Positions 10,711 through 23,352 of a DNA stretch of 64,000 nucleotides are shown here, piece by piece. Source of the DNA: Hydractinia symbiolongicarpus (taxonomy: Eukaryota; Cnidaria; Hydrozoa; Anthoathecata; Hydractiniidae); contig NC_079877.1 in assembly GCF_029227915.1 (NCBI RefSeq), positions 32,763,851-32,827,850 on the forward strand, written 5' to 3'. Numbering within the stretch: position 1 is the stretch's first letter; every line of letters begins with the position of its first letter. A program made the position numbers and the translations under genes. The notes below the pieces were generated by a model, which ran no database searches, had not been told where the DNA came from, and saw only the letters and a list, made by a program, of their open reading frames with translations.

Positions 10711-13700
10711 AAACATTTTTAAAAAGTACAAGTCTCATGCGTTTTAGTGGTGAAAAAATAATTTAAAAAATCGTTCGGGAAATGAGTTTACTCCCTGGGT
10801 ACTTTCTTTGTATACTTTTGATTATACGGGGCGAGTCCGGGGTTTACGGGAAATGGCGGGTTTTCGTTTGCCGGCGATTAAACTTCTTTTATTCAGCGTC
10901 TCATCAAAAATGAAAACATTTTTGAAAACTACAAGTCTCATGCGTTTTAGTGGTGAAAAAATAATATAAAAAATCGTTCGGGAAATGAGTTTACTCCCTG
11001 GGTACTTTCTTTGTATACTTTTGACTATATGGGCCAAGCCCGGGATTTACGGGAAATGGCGGGTTTTCGTTTGCCGGCGATTAAACTTCTTCTATTCAGT
11101 GTCTCATCAAAAATGAAAACATTTTTGAAAACTACAAGTCTCATGCGTTTTAGTGGTGAAAAGATAATTTAAAAAATCGTTTTGGAAATGAGTTTACACC
11201 CTGGGTACTTTCTTTGTATACTTTTGTCTATACGGGCCGAGTCAGGGATTTACGGGAATTGGCGGGTTTTCGGTTGCCGGCGATTAAACTTCTTTTATTC
11301 AGCGTCTCATCAAAAATGAAAACATTTTTAAAAACTACAAGTCTCATGGGCTTTAGTGGTGAAATAATAATTTAAAAATTCGTTCTGGAAATGAGTTTAC
11401 ACCCTGGGTACTTTCTTTGTATACTTTTGACTATATGGGCCGAGTCCGGGATTTACGGGAAATCGCAGGTTTTCGTTTGCCGGCCATTAAACTTCTTTTA
11501 TTCAGCGTCTCATCGAAAATGAAAACATTTTTGAAAACTACAAGTCTCATGCGTTTTAGTGGTGAAAAAATAATATAAAAGAATCGTTCGGGAAATGAGT
11601 TTACTCCCTGGGTACTTTCCTTGTATACTTTTGATTATACCGGCCGAGTCCGGGATTTACGGGAAATCGCAGGTTTTCGTTTGCCGGCCATTAAACTTCT
11701 TTTATTCAGCGTTTCATCAAAAATGAAAACATTTTTGAAAACTACAAGTCTCATGCGTTTTAGTGGTGAAAAAGTAATTTAAAAAATCATTTGGGAAATG
11801 AGTTTACTCCCTGGGTACTTTCTTTGTATACTTTTGATTATACGGGACGAGTCCGGGGTTTACGGGAAATGGCGGGTTTTCGTTTGCCGGCGATTAAACT
11901 TCTTTTATTCAGCGTCTCATCAAAAATGAAAACATTTTTGAAAACTGCAAGTCTCATGCGTTTTAGTGGTGAAAAAATAATATAAAAAATCGTTCGGGAA
12001 ATGAGTTTACTCCCTGGGTACTTTCTTTGTATACTGTTGACTATACGGGCCAAGCCCGTGATTTACAGGAAATGGCGGGTTTTCGTTTGCCGGCGATTAA
12101 ACTTCTTTTATTCAGTCTCTCATCAAAAATGAAAACATTTTTGAAAACTACAAGTCTCATGGGCTTTAGTGGTGAAATGATAATTTAAAAAATCGTTCGG
12201 GAAATGAGTTTACACCCTGGGTACTTTCCTTGTATACTTTTGACTATACGGGCCGAGTCCGGGATTTACGGGAAATCGCAGGTTTTCGTTTGCCGGCGAT
12301 TAAACTTCTTTTATTCAGCGTCTCATCAAAAATGAAAACATTTTTAAAAACTACAAGTCTCATGGGCTTTAGTGGTGAAATAATAATTTAAAAAATCGTT
12401 CGGGAAATGAGTTTACTCCCTGGGTACTTTCTTTGTATACTTTTGACTATACTGGCCGAGTCCGGGATTTACGGAAAATTGCAGGTTTTCGTTTGCCGGC
12501 GATTAAACTTCTTTTATTCAGCGTCTCATCAAAAATGAAAACATTTTTGAAAACTACAAGTCTCATGCGTTTTAGTGGTGAAAAAATAATTTAAAAAATC
12601 GTTTGGGAAATGAGTTTACTCCCTGGGTACTTTCTTTGTATACTTGTGATTATACGGGCCGAGTCGGGGGTTTACGGGAAATGGCGGGTTTTCGTTTGCC
12701 GGCGATTAAACTTCTTTTATTTAGCGTCTCATCAAAAATGAAAACAATTTTGAAAACTACAAGTCTCATGCGTTTTAGTGGTGAAAAAATAATATAAAAA
12801 ATCGTTCGGGAAATGAGTTTACTCCCTGGGTACTTTCCTTGTATACTTTTGACTATACTGGCCAAGCCCGGGATTTACGGGAAATGGCGGGTTTTCGTTT
12901 GCCGGCGATTAAACTTCTTTTATTCAGTGTCTCATCAGAAATGAAAACATTTTTGAAAACTACAAGTCTCATGCGTTTTAGTAGTGAAAATATAATTTAA
13001 AAAATCGTTTGGGAAATGAGTTTACTCCCTGGGTAATTTCTTTGTATACTTGTGATTATACGGGCCGAGTCGGGGGTTTACGGGAAATGGCGGGTTTTTG
13101 TTTGCCAGCGATTAAACTTCTTTTATTCAGCGTCTCATCAAAAATGAAAACAATTTTGAAAACTACAAGTCTCATGCGTTTTAGTAGTGAAAAAATATTA
13201 TAAAAAAAATCGTTCGGGAAATGAGTTTACTCCCTGGGTACTTTCCTTCTATACTTTTGACTATACGGGCCAAGCCCGGGATTTACGGGAAATGGCGGGT
13301 TTTCGTTTGCCGTTGATTAAACTTCTTTTATTCAGCGTCTCATCAAAAATGAAAACAATTTTGAAAACTACAAGTCTCATGCGTTTTAGTGGTGAAAAAA
13401 TAATATAAAAAATCGTTCGGGAAATGAGTTTACTCCCTGGGTACTTTCCTTGTATACTTTTGACTATACGGGCCAAGCCCGGGATTTACGGTAAATGGCG
13501 GGTTTTCGTTTGCCGGCGATTAAACTTCTTTTATTCAGTGTCTCATTAGAAATGAAAACATTTTTGAAAACTACAAGTCTCATGCGTTTTAGTGGTGAAA
13601 ATATAATTTAAAAAATCGTTTTGTAAATGAGTTTACTCACAGCGTACTTTCTTTGTATACATTCGACTATACGGGCCAAGCCCGGGATTTACGGGAAATC

Positions 13701-16700
13701 GCGGGTTTTCGTTTGCCGGCTATTAAACCACTTTCATTAAGCGTCTCATCAAAAATGAAAACATTTCTAAAAACTACAAGTCTTATGGGCCTTAGTAGTG
13801 AAATAATAATTTAAAAAAACGTTCGGGAAATGAGTTTACACCCTGGGTACTTTCTTTGTATACTTTTGTCTATACGGGCCGAGTCAGGGATTTACGGGAA
13901 ATCGCAGGTTTTCGTTTGCCGGCGATTAAACTTCTTTTATTCAGCGTCTCATCAAAAATGAAAACATTTTTAAAAACTACAAGTCTCATGGGCTTTAGTG
14001 GTGAAATAATAATTTAAAAATTCGTTCTGGAAATGAGTTTACACCCTGGGTACTTTCTTTGTATACTTTTGACTATATGGGCCGAGTCCGGGATTTACGG
14101 GAAATTGCAGGTTTTCGTTTGCCGGCCATTAAACTTCTTTTATTCAGCGTTTCATCAAAAATGAAAACAATTTTGAAAACTACAAGTCTCATGCGTTTTA
14201 GTAGTGAAAAAGTAATATAAAAAATCGTTCGGGAAATGAGTTTACTCCCTGGGTACTTTCTTTGTATACTTTTGACTATACGGGCCGAGTCCGGGGTTTA
14301 CGGGAAGTCGCGGGTTTTCGTTTGCCGGCGATTAAACTTCTTTTATTCAGCGTCTCATCAAAAATGAAAACATTTTTAAAAAGTACAAGTCTCATGCGTT
14401 TTAGTGGTGAAAAAATAATTTAAAAAATCGTTCGGGAAATGAGTTTACTCCCTGGGTACTTTCTTTGTATACTTTTGATTATACGGGGCGAGTCCGGGGT
14501 TTACGGGAAATGGCGGGTTTTCGTTTGCCGGCGATTAAACTTCTTTTATTCAGCGTCTCATCAAAAATGAAAACATTTTTGAAAACTACAAGTCTCATGC
14601 GTTTTAGTGGTGAAAAAATAATATAAAAAATCGTTCGGGAAATGAGTTTACTCGCTGGGTACTTTCTTTGTATACTTTTGACTATATGGGCCAAGCCCGG
14701 GATTTACGGGAAATGGCGGGTTTTCGTTTGCCGGCGATTAAACTTCTTCTATTCAGTGTCTCATCAAAAATGAAAACATTTTTGAAAACTACAAGTCTCA
14801 TGCGTTTTAGTGGTGAAAAGATAATTTAAAAAATCGTTTTGGAAATGAGTTTACTCACATGGTACTTTCTTTGTATACATTCGACTATACGGGCCAAGCC
14901 CGGGATTTACGGGAAATCGCGGGTTTTCGTTTGCATTCGATTAAACCACTTTCATTAAGCGTCTCATCAAAAATGAAAACATTTCTGAAAACTACAAGTC
15001 TCATGCGTTTTAGTGGTGAAAAAATAATTTAAAAAATCGTTCGGGAAATGAGTTTACTCCCTGGGTACTTTCTTTGTATACTTTTGACTATACGGGCCGA
15101 GTCCGGGAATTACGGGAAGTCGCGGGTTTTCGTTTGCCGGCGATTAAACTTCCTTTATTCAGCGTCTCATCAAAAATGAAAACATTTTTAAAAACTACAA
15201 GTCTCATGGGCCTTAGTGGTGAAATAATAATTTAAAAAATCGTTCGGGAAATGAGTTTACACCCTGGGTACTTTCTTTGTATACTTTTGTCTATACGGGC
15301 CGAGTCAGGGATTTACGGGAATTGGCGGGTTTTCGGTTGCCGGCGATTAAACTTCTTTTATTCAGCGTCTCATCAAAAATGAAAACATTTTTAAAAACTA
15401 CAAGTCTCATGGGCTTTAGTGGTGAAATAATAATTTAAAAATTCGTTCTGGAAATGAGTTTACACCCTGGGTACTTTCTTTGTATACTTTTGACTATATG
15501 GGCCGAGTCCGGGATTTACGGGAAATCGCAGGTTTTCGTTTGCCGGCCATTAAACTTCTTTTATTCAGCGTCTCATCGAAAATGAAAACATTTTTGAAAA
15601 CTACAAGTCTCATGCGTTTTAGTGGTGAAAAAATAATATAAAAGAATCGTTCGGGAAATGAGTTTACTCCCTGGGTACTTTCCTTGTATACTTTTGATTA
15701 TACCGGCCGAGTCCGGGATTTACGGGAAATCGCAAGTTTTCGTTTGCCGGCCATTAAACTTCTTTTATTCAGCGTTTCATCAAAAATGAAAACATTTTTG
15801 AAAACTACAAGTCTCATGCGTTTTAGTGGTGAAAAAGTAATTTAAAAAATCGTTCGGGAAATGAGTTTACTCCCTGGGTACTTTCTTTGTATACTTTTGA
15901 TTATACGGGACGAGTCCGGGGTTTACGGGAAATGGCGGGTTTTCGTTTGGCGGCGATTAAACTTCTTTTATTCAGCGTCTCATCAAAAATGAAAACATTT
16001 TTGAAAACTGCAAGTCTCATGCGTTTTAGTGGTGAAAAAATAATATAAAAAATCGTTCGGGAAATGAGTTTACTCCCTGGGTACTTTCTTTGTATACTGT
16101 TGACTATACGGGCCAAGCCCGTGATTTACAGGAAATGGCGGGTTTTCGTTTGCCGGCGATTAAACTTCTTTTATTCAGTCTCTCATCAAAAATGAAAACA
16201 TTTTTGAAAACTACAAGTCTCATGGGCTTTAGTGGTGAAATGATAATTTAAAAAATAGTTCGGGAAATGAGTTTACACCCTGGGTACTTTCCTTGTATAC
16301 TTTTGACTATACGGGCCGAGTCCGGGATTTACGGGAAATCGCAGGTTTTCGTTTGCCGGCGATTAAACTTCTTTTATTCAGCGTCTCATCAAAAATGAAA
16401 ACATTTTTAAAAACTACAAGTCTCATGGGCTTTAGTGGTGAAATAATAATTTAAAAAATCGTTCGGGAAATGAGTTTACTCCCTGGGTACTTTCTTTGTA
16501 TACTTTTGACTATACTGGCCGAGTCCGGGATTTACGGAAAATTGCAGGTTTTCGTTTGCCGGCGATTAAACTTCTTTTATTCAGCGTCTCATCAAAAATG
16601 AAAACATTTTTGAAAACTACAAGTCTCATGCGTTTTAGTGGTGAAAAAATAATTTAAAAAATCGTTTGGGAAATGAGTTTACTCCCTGGGTACTTTCTTT

Positions 16701-17115
16701 GTATACTTGTGATTATACGGGCCGAGTCGGGGGTTTACGGGAAATGGCGGGTTTTCGTTTGCCGGCGATTAAACTTCTTTTATTTAGCGTCTCATCAAAA
16801 ATGAAAACAATTTTGAAAACTACAAGTCTCATGCGTTTTAGTGGTGAAAAAATAATATAAAAAATCGTTCGGGAAATGAGTTTACTCCCTGGGTACTTTC
16901 CTTGTATACTTTTGACTATACGGGCCAAGCCCGGGAATTACGGGAAATGGCGGGTTTTCGTTTGCCGGCGATTAAACTTCTTTTATTCAGTGTCTCATCA
17001 GAAATGAAAACATTTTTGAAAACTACAAGTCTCATGCGTTTTAGTAGTGAAAATATAATTTAAAAAATCGTTTGGGAAATGAGTTTACTCCCTGGGTAAT
17101 TTCTTTGTATACTTT
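9750..17115. repeat. 20-monomer (4063-bp) higher-order repeat, second copy truncated
   Basis: Sequence from 9750 to about 13050 matches 13813 to about 17115 with an offset of 4063 bases (20 x 203 plus 3). Shared marks include the one-base insertion making aaaagaatcg near 11578 and 15641, the gggacgagtccgggg monomers and the tatactgttgac monomers. Similarity at the left begins inside the class B monomer 13610-13812, near its gggccttag tail. At the right it ends in the middle of a monomer, just after gggtaatttctttg. Between 10.71 and 11.19 kb the first copy has a different two-monomer patch without net length change. Confidence 0.8.
11171..11373. repeat. Chimeric monomer at a recombination joint
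   Basis: This monomer starts like class B: it follows a gaaaagataattt tail and begins aaaaaatcgttttgg. After the shared ggaaatgagttta it continues as the monomer type found at 3660 and 15234, with caccctggg, gtctatacggg, gagtcaggg and aattggcgggttttcgg. The switch therefore lies between about 11183 and 11197. The parallel copy near 15 kb still has the intact class B monomer (14828), one further monomer, and then the intact 3660-type monomer (15234). Confidence 0.75.
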
Positions 17116-17670
17116 TGACTATACGGGTCGAGTCCGGGATTTACGGGAAGTCGCGGGTTTTCGTTTGCCGGCGATTACACTTCTTTTATTCAGCGTCTCA
17201 TCAAAAATGAAAACATTTTTAAAAACTACAAGTCTCATGGGCTTTAGTGGTGAAATAATAATTTAAAAAATCGTTCGGGAAATAAGTTTACACCCTTGGT
17301 ACTTTCTTTGTATACTTTTGACTATACGGGCCGAGTCCGGGATTTACGGGAAATCGCAGGTTTTCGTTTGCCGGCGATTAAACTTCCTTCATTTAGCGTC
17401 TTATCAAAAATAAAAACATTTTTAAAAACTACAAGTCTCATGGGTTTTAGTGGTGAAAAAATAATTTAAAAAATCGTTCGGGAAATGAGTTTACTCTCTG
17501 GGTACTTTCTTTGTATACTTTTGATTATACGGGCCGAGTCCGGGATTTACAGGAAATCGCAGGTTTTCGTTTGCCGGCGATTAAACTTCTTTCATTCAGC
17601 GTCTCATCAAAAATGAAAACATTTTTGAAAACTACAAGTCTCATGCGTTTTAGTGGTGAAAAAATAATTT
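17116..17670. repeat. Monomers leading into the 14-mer block
   Basis: These two and a half monomers are close to those at about 18.1-18.7 kb (gattacacttc, acccttggtac, catttagcgtcttatc, ggatttacaggaaatc), an offset of about 1018 bases or five monomers. They seem to be an older partial copy of part of the 14-mer unit that begins at 17671. Confidence 0.65.
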
Positions 17671-20600
17671 AAAAAATCGTTCGGGAAATGAGTTTACTCC
17701 CTGGGTACTTTCTTTGTATACTTTTGATTATACGGGCCGAGTCCGGGGTTTACGGGAAATGGCGGGTTTTCGTTTGCCGGCGATTAAACTTCTTTTATTC
17801 AGCGTCTCATCAAAAATGAAAACATTTTTGAAAACTACAAGTCTCATGCGTTTTAGTGGTGAAAAGATAAATTTAAAAAATCGTTTTGGAAATGAGTTTA
17901 CTCACAGGGTACTTTCTTTGTATACATTCGACTATACGGACCAAGCCCGGGATTTACGGGAAATCGCGGGTTTTCCTTTGCCGGCGATTAAACCACTTTC
18001 ATTAAACGCCTCATCAAAAATGAAAACATTTCTGAAAACTACAAGTCTCATGCGTTTTAGTGGTGAAAAAATAATTTAAAAAATCGTTCGGGAAATTAGT
18101 TTACTCCCTGGGTACTTTCTTTGTATACTTTTGACTATACGGGCCGAGTCCGGGATTTACGGGAAGTCGCGGGTTTTCGTTTGCCGGCGATTACACTTCT
18201 TTTATTCAGCGTCTCATCAAAAATGAAAACATTTTTAAAAACTACAAGTCTCATGGGCTTTAGTGGTGAAATAATAATTTAAAAAATCGTTCGGGAAATG
18301 AGTTTACAACCTTGGTACTTTCTTTGTATACTTTTGACTATACGGGCCGAGTCCGGGATTTACGGGAATTCGCAGATTTTCGTTTGCCGGCGATTAAACT
18401 TCCTTCATTTAGCGTCTTATCAAAAATAAAAACATTTTTAAAAACTACAAGTCTCATGGGTTTTAGTGGTGAAAAAATAATTTAAAAAATCGTTCGGGAA
18501 ATGAGTTTACTCCCTGGGTACTTTCTTTGTATACTTTTGATTATACGGGCCGAGTCTGGGATTTACAGGAAATCGCAGGTTTTCGTTTGCCGGCGATTAA
18601 ACTTCTTTCATTCAGCGTCTCATCAAAAATGAAAACATTTTTGAAAACTACAAGTCTCATGCGTTTTAGTGGTGAAAAAATAATGTAAAAAATCGTTCGG
18701 GAAATGAGTTTACTCTCTGGGTACTTTCTTTATATACTTTTGATTATACGGGCCGAGTCTGGGATTTACAGGAAATCGCAGTTTTTCGTTTGCCGGCGAT
18801 TAAACTTCCTTCATTTAGCGTCTTATCAAAAATAAAAACATTTTTAAAAACTACAAGTCTCATGGGTTTTAGTGGTGAAAAAATAATTTAAAAAATCGTT
18901 CGGGAAATGAGTTTACTCCCTGGGTACTTTCTTTGTATAGTTTTGATTATACGGGCCGAGTCTGGGATTTACAGGAAATCGCAGGTTTTCGTTTGCCGGC
19001 GATTAAACTTCTTTCATTCAGCGTCTCATCAAAAATGAAAAAATTTTTGAAAACTACAAGTCTCATGCGTTTTAGTGGTGAAAAAATAATGTAAAAAATC
19101 GTTCGGGAAATGAGTTTACTCCCTGGGTACTTTCTTTGTATACTTTTGATTATACGGGCGGAGTCCGGGGTTTACGGGAAATGGCGGATTTTCATTTGCC
19201 GGCGATTAAACTTCTTTTATTCAGCGTCTCATCAAAAATGAAAACATTTTTGAAAACTACAAGTCTCATGCGTTTTAGTGGTGAAAAGATAAATTTAAAA
19301 AATCGTTTTGGAAATGAGTTTACTCACAGGGTACTTTCTTTGTATACATTCGACTATACGGGCCGAGTCCGTGATTTACGGGAAATCGCGGGTTTTCGTT
19401 TGCCGGCGATTAAACTTCTTTTATTCAGCGTCTCATCAAAAATGAAAACATTTTTAAAAACTACAAGTCTCATGCGTTTTAGTGGTGAAAAAATAAATTA
19501 AAAAATCGTTCGGGAAATGAGTTTACTCCCTGGGTACTATCTTTGTTTACTTTTGACTATACGGGCCAAGCCCGGGATTTACGGGAAATCGCGGGTTTTC
19601 GTTTGCCAGCGATTAAACTTCTTTTATTCAGCGTCTCATCAGAAATGAAAACATTTTTGAAAACTACAAGTCTTATGCGTTTTAGTGGTGAAAAAATAAT
19701 TTAAAAAATCGTTATGGAAATGAGTTTACTCACAGGGTACTTTCTTTGTATACATTCGACTATACGGGCCAAGCCCGGGATTTACGGGAAATCGCGGATT
19801 TTCGTTTGCCGGCGATTAAACCTCTTTCATTAAGCGTCTCATCAAAAATGAAAAGATTTTTGAAAACTACAAGTCTCATGCGTTTTAGTGGTGAAAAAAA
19901 AAATTAAAAAATCGTTCGGGAAAGGAGTTTACTCCTTGGGTACTTTCTTTGTATACATTCGACTATACGGGCCAAGCCCGGGATTTACGGGAAATCGCGG
20001 GTTTTCGTTTGCCAGCGATTAAGCCACTTTCATTAAGCGTCTCATCAAAAATGAAAACATTTCTGAAAACTACAAGTCTCATGCGTTTTAGTGGTGAGAA
20101 TTAATTTAAAAAATCGTTCGGGAAATGAGTTTACTTCCTGGGTACTTAATTGTATACTTTTGACTATACGGGCCGAGTCCGGGATTTACGGGAGGTCGCA
20201 GGTTTTCGTTTGCCGGCAATTAAGCTTCTTTTATTCAGCGTCTCATCAAAAATGAAAACATTTTTAAAAACTACAAGTCTCATGGGTTTAGTGGTGAATT
20301 AATAATTTAAAAAATCGTTCGGGAAATGAGTTTACACCACGGGTACTTTCTTTGTATACTTTTGACTATACGGGCCGAGTCCGAGATTTACGGAAAATCG
20401 CAGGTTTTCGTTTGCCGGCGACTAAACTTCTTTTATTCAGCGTCTCATCAAAAATGAAAACATTTTTGAAAACTACAAGTCTCATGCGTTTTAGTGGTGA
20501 AAAAATAATTTAAAAAATCGTTCGGGAAATGAGTTTACTCCCTGGGTACTTTCTTTGTATACTTTTCATTATACGGGCCGAGTCCGGGGTTTACGGGAAA

Positions 20601-23352
20601 TGGCGGGTTTTCGTTTGCCGGCGATTAAACTTCTTTTATTCAGCGTCTCATCAAAAATGAAAACATTTTTGAAAACTACAAGTCTCATGCGTTTTAGTGG
20701 TGAAAAGATAAATTTAAAAAATCGTTTTGGAAATGAGTTTACTCACAGGGTACTTTCTTTGTATACATTCGACTATACGGACCAAGCCCGGGATTTACGG
20801 GAAATCGCGGGTTTTCCTTTGCCGGCGATTAAACCACTTTCATTAAACGCCTCATCAAAAATGAAAACATTTCTGAAAACTACAAGTCTCATGCGTTTTA
20901 GTGGTGAAAAAATAATTTAAAAAATCGTTCGGGAAATTAGTTTACTCCCTGGGTACTTTCTTTGTATACTTTTGACTATACGGGCCGAGTCCGGGATTTA
21001 CGGGAAGTCGCGGGTTTTCGTTTGCCGGCGATTACACTTCTTTTATTCAGCGTCTCATCAAAAATGAAAACATTTTTAAAAACTACAAGTCTCATGGGCT
21101 TTAGTGGTGAAATAATAATTTAAAAAATCGTTCGGGAAATGAGTTTACACCCTTGGTACTTTCTTTGTATACTTTTGACTATACGGGCCGAGTCCGGGAT
21201 TTACGGGAAATCGCAGATTTTCGTTTGCCGGCGATTAAACTTCTTTCATTTAGCGTCTTATCAAAAATAAAAACATTTTTAAAAACTACAAGTCTCATGG
21301 GTTTTAGTGGTGAAAAAATAATTTAAAAAATCGTTCGGGAAATGAGTTTACTCCCTGGGTACTTTCTTTGTATACTTTTGATTATACGGGCCGAGTCTGG
21401 GATTTACAGGAAATCGCAGGTTTTCGTTTGCCGGCGATTAAACTTCTTTCATTCAGCGTCTCATCAAAAATGAAAACATTTTTGAAAACTACAAGTCTCA
21501 TGCGTTTTAGTGGTGAAAAAATAATGTAAAAAATCGTTCGGGAAATGAGTTTACACCCTGGGTACTTTCTTTGTATACTTTTGATTATACGGGCCGAGTC
21601 TGGGATTTACAGGAAATCGCAGTTTTTCGTTTGCCGGCGATTAAACTTCCTTCATTTAGCGTCTTATCAAAAATAAAAACATTTTTAAAAACTACAAGTC
21701 TCATGGGTTTTAGTGGTGAAAAAATAATTTAAAAAATCGTTCGGGAAATGAGTTTACTCCCTGGGTACTTTCTTTGTATAGTTTTGATTATACGGGCCGA
21801 GTCTGGGATTTACAGGAAATCGCAGGTTTTCGTTTGCCGGCGATTAAACTTCTTTCATTCAGCGTCTCATCAAAAATGAAAAAATTTTTGAAAACTACAA
21901 GTCTCATGCGTTTTAGTGGTGAAAAAATAATGTAAAAAATCGTTCGGGAAATGAGTTTACTCCCTGGGTACTTTCTTTGTATACTTTTGATTATACGGGC
22001 GGAGTCCGGGGTTTACGGGAAATGGCGGATTTTCATTTGCCGGCGATTAAACTTCTTTTATTCAGCGTCTCATCAAAAATGAAAACATTTTTGAAAACTA
22101 CAAGTCTCATGCGTTTTAGTGGTGAAAAGATAAATTTAAAAAATCGTTTTGGAAATGAGTTTACTCACAGGGTACTTTCTTTGTATACATTCGACTATAC
22201 GGGCCGAGTCCGTGATTTACGGGAAATCGCGGGTTTTCGTTTGCCGGCGATTAAACTTCTTTTATTCAGCGTCTCATCAAAAATGAAAACATTTTTAAAA
22301 ACTACAAGTCTCATGCGTTTTAGTGGTGAAAAAATAAATTAAAAAATCGTTCGGGAAATGAGTTTAATCCCTGGGTACTATCTTTGTTTACTTTTGACTA
22401 TACGGGCCAAGCCCGGGATTTACGGGAAATCGCGGGTTTTCGTTTGCCAGCGATTAAACTTCTTTTATTCAGCGTCTCATCAGAAATGAAAACATTTTTG
22501 AAAACTACAAGTCTTATGCGTTTTAGTGGTGAAAAAATAATTTAAAAAATCGTTATGGAAATGAGTTTACTCACAGGGTACTTTCTTTGTATACATTCAA
22601 CTATACGGGCCAAGCCCGGGATTTACGGGAAATCGCGGGTTTTCATTTGCCGGCGATTAAACCTCTTTCATTAAGCGTCTCATCAAAAATGAAAAGATTT
22701 TTGAAAACTACAAGTCTCATGCGTTTTAGTGGTGAAAAAAAAAATTAAAAAATCGTTCGGGAAATGAGTTTACTCCTTGGGTACTTTCTTTGTATACATT
22801 CGACTATACGGGCCAAGCCCGGGATTTACGGGAAATCGCGGGTTTTCGTTTGCCAGCGATTAAGCCACTTTCATTAAGCGTCTCATCAAAAATGAAAACA
22901 TTTCTGAAAACTACAAGTCTCATGCGTTTTAGTGGTGAGAATTAATTTAAAAAATCGTTCGGGAAATGAGTTTACTTCCTGGGTACTTAATTGTATACTT
23001 TTGACTATACGGGCCGAGTCCGGGATTTACGGGAGGTCGCAGGTTTTCGTTTGCCGGCAATTAAGCTTCTTTTATTCAGCGTCTCATCAAAAATGAAAAC
23101 ATTTTTAAAAACTACAAGTCTCATGGGTTTAGTGGTGAATTAATAATTTAAAAAATCGTTCGGGAAATGAGTTTACACCACGGGTACTTTCTTTGTATAC
23201 TTTTGACTATACGGGCCGAGTCCGAGATTTACGGAAAATCGCAGGTTTTCGTTTGCCGGCGACTAAACTTCTTTTATTCAGCGTCTCATCAAAAATGAAA
23301 ACATTTTTGAAAACTACAAGTCTCATGCGTTTTAGTGGTGAAAAAATAATTT
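17671..23352. repeat. Tandem 14-monomer higher-order repeat, 2 x 2841 bp
   Basis: Units 17671-20511 and 20512-23352 match over all fourteen monomers. Diagnostic features in both are aaattagtttac (18093/20934), catttagcgtcttatc monomers, gtatagttttg, a class B to class A composite with ataaatttaaaaaatc, gtactatctttgtttac, gttatggaaatg, and the shortened ggtacttaattg (20141/22982). Differences are scattered single bases, such as acaacc/acaccc at about 18306/21147 and gtttactcc/gtttaatcc at about 19520/22361. Similarity ends sharply at both outer borders. This block is richest in mixed A/B composite monomers. Confidence 0.9.
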
